Shown one piece after another: positions 22,185 through 26,307 of a DNA stretch of 26,307 nt (within the stretch, counting starts at the first letter, position 1; every line of letters starts with the position of its first letter). This DNA comes from Cudoniella acicularis (lineage: Eukaryota; Ascomycota; Leotiomycetes; Helotiales; Helotiaceae), in NCBI GenBank assembly GCA_013054445.1, contig JAAMPI010000770.1:1-26307 (forward strand), given 5' to 3'. The position numbers and the translations under genes were made by a program. Under the pieces are notes generated by a model, which did not search any database, was not told the DNA's origin, and was given only the letters and a program-made list of their open reading frames with translations.

Positions 22185-23347
22185 TGTGAGATACTTTCCA
22201 AGAACGAAAGTAGGAGGATTGAAGAGGGATACAGAGAAGGACAAGCAAGAAGCAGGATGTACTTCTACGAAGTACTTGTAGTATTGGAATCACTAAACCT
22301 AAATGACAGTGACATCTTACCACCCCTTCGGGCCAGTTGCCGATGGCCATGAGAAGTATGCAGCATGCATTGTAGACAGGATACTAGGTGGAGAATCTTT
22401 GGAACTCCAAGCTCTTTCCCTCCCTGTGCTCGCTTGTCTCAGCGGGGGTCTTCAAAAGGTGGAACCAAGCGCGTGGAAACGCCCCCAGGGCTTTTCAGTT
22501 GTGGAAAAGGGACTCCGCCGTATGGGAGCAGCCGATGGGCCACCATGCATCTCGCAACGACAGAGAAAACATTGAAAACCGGCGAAATGAGGAGAAGACG
22601 AGCGAGAGATGCGCGAGAGAACCTCTCGCTCTTAGGACAGTACGATGTATCCAATCAATAGGCCCTTGTACACTTATAACATAAGCGAGACTAGAAGAAA
22701 AATGGGTGGTTAAAATTAGACGATATATCGCCTCATGAAGCTGAGTCTCTGTGTTGTGAAGTGCGTTTAACTGCAAGTTTATCGCACTGCAGTCTGGAAA
22801 AGGAATGCAAGATGCTGTTGATCGCCGTGCTGTTCGCAGGTGGATCTATGCGCAACCGTTGAAGACGGGGGGCTCTCGGTTCAGCTTATCCGCATATCCG
22901 ATAATACATTATAACTTTTCAAGACTCAAGAACAAAACAATTCAGCTTCGAGCAGAAAGCCGCAAGAGCACGCTTGGCGGAGTGGCAATGGGCCAATTAC
23001 TGCTATATTTGTGGGTGGCTATTGTTGAAGTGACTATTTATGTCCTGGACTTTCCCACCCCCAACCTCGGCTCTCGAAAACCCGAGGCGACAAGGCGACT
23101 TGAGAGTTGAGACGAAAGCCTTCAGTTTGCAAGCAAAACAAAGTACGTTATTGATGAAAAAGCGCAGAGGTAGGCTGGCGGCCGTTGTGCAGGAATAGCT
23201 TGTGTTGGTCACAACACCATATTTTTGAGGTAGGGAAAGCACCTTCGTCTAAGTATTAAGTTCACTCCCGAATAAGTTGAGTACTTCCACAATCGCGTCC
23301 AGTCGCGTATAGAACCTCTGTGCGCGTATCTCTTCCCGCCCCGTAGA
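22185..23347. other. Intergenic region between esterase pseudogene and unknown gene
   Basis: About 1.16 kb between two divergent starts. Short frames occur on both strands without recognisable domains. An 8-base inverted repeat AGCGAGAG/CTCTCGCT lies at 22601-22608 and 22623-22630, and a CCAAT box at about 22650. The part near 23347 should be the promoter of the downstream gene. Confidence 0.45.
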
Positions 23348-25157
23348 ATGGCTTCCACACTATCCTCCCCTGATTCCTTTCACACTGCTCCAAGATCTCC
23401 TAGATCCTCTATATCCGACCATGAAATGACTGACATAAATCCTTCCGCGCCCGCGGCACCTCGATATCGACCTGCAAAACCCGTCACCGAGGAAATCCGG
23501 CAACACTGTCATATTTATTTGGACGAGCAGTTATGTAGGTCCTCCCATCCAGTTAATCAACAGATACTAATGCGGATTGCAGACACTCACGCCCTCACAC
23601 TTCTCAGCGATCTCATTACCGCCGGTGCATCCCATCCCGACTGTCAAAACATTCCAGTGATCGCGCCGATTCCCTACCACATCGAGCTTGTCTGCTGTCT
23701 TTTAATTCATCCCCGTTATACCACACAAGCCCCTCCGAGCGAGCGTCTGGAGCTCCCAGCCCGATCCATAACATTACTACGAAACATTCTTGCTATTCTG
23801 GGCCCGATAAATGCCAACCTAGACCAGGCATTTTCTCTCGAACCGGAAGTCACAAGCAGAAACCTCCGGCGCGGTCGGAATACTACAGAGCATGACGACG
23901 AGTCGAGTGGAAACGATTCAGATGACAAGTCAGAACGCATGCGAGGAGTTATTGCGAATAAAGGGCGAATACGAAGATGTGCAAAGGATTTCTGGCACAT
24001 GGTGGGGTGGGCATTAAACTGCAGTGTTAAATACCCTAAGAGATGGCAATATTGGAAAGTATGGCTGGATTATATGCTGGACGTCTTAGACGCGGATTAC
24101 AAGGAGAGGAAGAGACAAGACGAAGAGATTGACTCCGTAAAATCTCATTGTCCAGATTCGGAGGCTGAGTTTATACTCCTGCGAGAATGTCTACTTCTTA
24201 AATATTTGTCGGATGTTAGAGGCCGATCGAGTGCTGTCAAGCGCGTTGTGAGATCTATATTCGCGGATGGTGGGCCCGAAAACCTCAAAGAATTCCCGGA
24301 GGTGTTCGAGAATGAGACCAAAGAGGTGAAATTTCAAAATGGACAAAAGAGAAAGAGGGAGGGTACGGCCATCCAAAAGTTCGGCGATTACGAGGAAGAC
24401 GATGCCAATCTTGAATTTGAAACTGCAAGAAACACGGACAGAAGTTCAGAAACAATTCCAGATGATGAGGAAGAAAATACGCTTTTTCAAGACCCATACC
24501 TTGGAGGTCCAGATTCTATAGCACTGCGTCAGCGGTTATTGGCCCTGGTAAGAAATCTCATCTCCAACAAATACATTTCATTGACAAAGATAGCTTTCCC
24601 GACTTTCAGACGATCTCCCAGAGGAGTTCGTCGATGTCAGAGATGCCTATGACATATTCTTCACCTCCGTGCGATCACTACCCGTTCCCGCTTTTTCCCT
24701 CTTCATATCGCCGTCAATATCATCTCAACTACCGGAAATGGTTCTCGTCTCTCTTTCGCAACTTCTCCTCCTCCGCCTTTTACCAAACAATGCTCCACGT
24801 CCGCACACAATACGTGGCCGGGACAATGACGAAATAACACAAGAGCTACTTGAGCAATGCTTTCTTCCTTTCAGTGCGAATACCTCTTCAGTTGAAGACA
24901 ATGCCAAAGTGTCCATATTGGTAGAAAGTCTCTTCAGATTGTATGTGAGGTCTTGTTTGTGCGATCATACCCTCGATTTAGACCATGCTATCGAAAAGGG
25001 CATTTTGGCAAGGCAGAATAAGGTCAAGGGAGACAAGAGGAGAAAAGAGACAACAAAAAAGAAAGGGGAGGACTCTGATATGATGTGGTTGAATGCTAGT
25101 GGGGAGCGTTTAAGGTTGCTTCTCGAATGGATAGAGCGAAAGACTACTGAAGAATAG
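23348..25157 (+). CDS. Uncharacterised 587-residue protein
   Basis: Exons are 23348-24547 and 24594-25157. The 46-base intron has a GTAAGA donor and a GATAG acceptor; this acceptor, rather than AAAG or TTTCAG nearby, keeps the long downstream frame open and joins LLAL to LSRLSDDLPEEF. The protein is mostly helical in character, with Leu-rich segments (LTLLSDLITAG, SITLLRNILAILG, ECLLLKYLSDV) and a Trp-rich block (FWHMVGWALNC, RWQYWKVWLDYMLD). Two acidic low-complexity linkers lie near residues 178-200 and 345-385. Basic clusters (QKRKRE, DKRRKETTKKK) could be nuclear localisation signals. There is no signal peptide or membrane span. It looks like a real fungal gene of unknown function; a helical-repeat scaffold is only a guess. 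Confidence 0.8.
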
Positions 25158-25726
25158 AGTTCTGAGGATGATAATGAGTGAACGATAAAAACGGTTATCA
25201 CGATGTGATGCGATAAAGGACTATGATATGGTATCTTAAGGTGTATAATTACAATAGAGGTTAGGTGTGCCGCGAGAGTGGCAAAGTTATGTATCATCTT
25301 AGGAAATGGTACTTCACTAACTCGTACAAATAACTAGCGAAATGAAGCGATTGTCAGTCATCTCAAATTCTTATGTCAACAACCTTTAGACTATTGCGAT
25401 TGGCTCTTCTCGCAAATGAGACTATTTAGCTACAATTTGATTCTCAAGAACTCCGACCATCTTAGAGTGCACCTCTACATACTTCGTATGAGTCACGCAA
25501 TCGACCCCACTTTCAACACCACACTTACAACCTCTTTAATATACACCACCAACCACCAACTTGTAAACAACAAATCTGATAAATAATAAGTCCAATATAT
25601 TCACCAATTGTCTTCAATTCTCTCAGCCACTACAAGGAAAGGCCAATTCCAAGTTGGAAGTTCGAACAACCTTTCAAAAAACTCTCACTCTCACCCTCAC
25701 CAACTCAACCCAACCACCACAAAAAA
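25158..25726. other. Intergenic region and C/A-rich leader
   Basis: About 570 bases between two co-directional genes. The last 250 or so are rich in C and A (CACCAACC-type runs), with CT-rich sequence near 25680-25710 and seven A directly before the next ATG, typical of a fungal 5' leader. I see no RNA gene or repeat of note. Confidence 0.5.
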
Positions 25727-26307
25727 ATGCCACCCCACCTAGACCACATAATCGTCCTTGTAACCCCTCAAACCCTCCATAACCCACCCACCTGGCTCAC
25801 TAAAAACTTCACCATCACCCCGGGCGGCCGGCACGCCGACAACGTCACCGAAAACAAACTAATTTGCTTCTCCGACGGCTCCTACATCGAACTCATCGCC
25901 TTCATCTCGCCTCCACCCTCACCAGATTCGCGCTCAAAACACTGGTGGGGATCTAAAACCGAGGGCTCAATCATTGACCTCGCTTTTACGAGTCGAGAGG
26001 GAGAGGGAGATGCTGCTGAGAGTTGGGAGGGGGTGAATCATCGGTTAAGTGCTGGTGGTGGAGAAGCGAAGTACGACTTGCCGGTGAGAGGTGGACGTGA
26101 GAGACCGGATGGGAAGCTCGTGAAGTGGTTTGTTACATTTCCTGTCATTGGAGATGGGGTAAATGGGTTCGTGAGGGGCGAGCTGCCTTTTTTCTGCCAT
26201 GATGTTACAGAGAGGGAATTGAGGGTTCCTAGTGGTGAGGAAAATGTGAGGCATCCTTGTGGTGCTGTTGGGGTCAGAGGGCTTTCGGTTTTCGTGAGGT
26301 CGGAGAA
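25727..26307 (+). CDS. Glyoxalase-like domain protein, 3' truncated by window
   Basis: The frame opens at ATG 25727 and is still open at the window end after 193 codons, so the C-terminus is missing. The start reads MPPHLDHIIVLVTPQTL, followed by FTITPGGRHADNVTENKL, FSDGSYIELIAF and HWWGSKTEGSIIDLAF. This order (LDHII, GGRHAD, GSYIEL, W-G-IID-A) is that of the fungal glyoxalase-like domain family related to vicinal oxygen chelate enzymes. His6 and the Glu in YIEL are candidate metal-binding residues. The reaction is unknown for most fungal members. The C/A-rich leader supports the start. Codon use is normal for the window, with no frame break. Confidence 0.83.
   Translation, partial: MPPHLDHIIVLVTPQTLHNPPTWLTKNFTITPGGRHADNVTENKLICFSDGSYIELIAFISPPPSPDSRSKHWWGSKTEGSIIDLAFTSREGEGDAAESWEGVNHRLSAGGGEAKYDLPVRGGRERPDGKLVKWFVTFPVIGDGVNGFVRGELPFFCHDVTERELRVPSGEENVRHPCGAVGVRGLSVFVRSE

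Noticed and set aside
1..26307. tRNA genes, rRNA, CRISPR arrays, viral or toxin genes
   Set aside because: I looked for tRNA B-box sequences, regular repeat-spacer arrays and known viral or toxin motifs by eye and saw none. A tRNAscan or HMM search was not possible here.

Overview
The window looks like nuclear DNA of a filamentous ascomycete (Pezizomycotina). The genes carry short GT-AG introns of about 45-90 bases, some with CTAAC/CTAAT-like branch sites. The encoded proteins are eukaryotic and fungal in type. One stretch is very AT-rich and degenerate, and a nearby pseudogene is broken mainly by C-to-T/G-to-A changes, as repeat-induced point mutation (RIP) would produce. I cannot name the species; a Leotiomycetes-like fungus is only a guess.

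Layout. Bases 3-2262 (+): an OPT/YSL-type membrane transporter, one intron. About 1.1 kb without a confident gene follows. Bases 3346-7666 (-): RAV1, the large RAVE subunit that assembles V-ATPase, rebuilt from eight exons. Bases 8240-11445 (-): SFI1, the centrin-binding spindle pole body protein, two exons, interrupted by one in-frame TGA. Bases 11769-12056 (+): a tiny three-exon twin-CX9C protein matching the complex I assembly factor NDUFAF8, divergent from SFI1. Bases 12192-15590 (-): cytosolic isoleucyl-tRNA synthetase (ILS1), four exons including a 16-base micro-exon, with CPC1/Gcn4-like sites upstream. Bases 16396-16848 (-): a possible 150-residue protein of unknown function.

From about 16.9 to 23.3 kb the window has no intact gene that I can support. 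It holds a GC-rich, palindrome-dense patch (17.7-18.2 kb) with many CCGAA/TTCGG motifs, then an abrupt change to an AT-rich, stop-riddled block (18.35-20.15 kb). Next is a decayed type-B carboxylesterase gene (20247-22184, -) with recognisable exons, four to five in-frame stops and a frameshift. Intact coding resumes at 23348-25157 (+), a 587-residue protein of unknown function, and 25727 to the window end (+), the first part of a glyoxalase-like-domain protein.

The intact genes are mostly single-copy housekeeping functions (transport, vacuolar acidification, spindle pole duplication, respiratory complex assembly, translation), with no sign of one shared pathway. The 17-23 kb stretch resembles an AT-rich, repeat-derived island inserted between conserved genes. 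I found no new multi-gene system. The observations most worth checking are the TGA in SFI1, the CCGAA/TTCGG hairpin patch beside the AT-rich block, and the lesions in the esterase.
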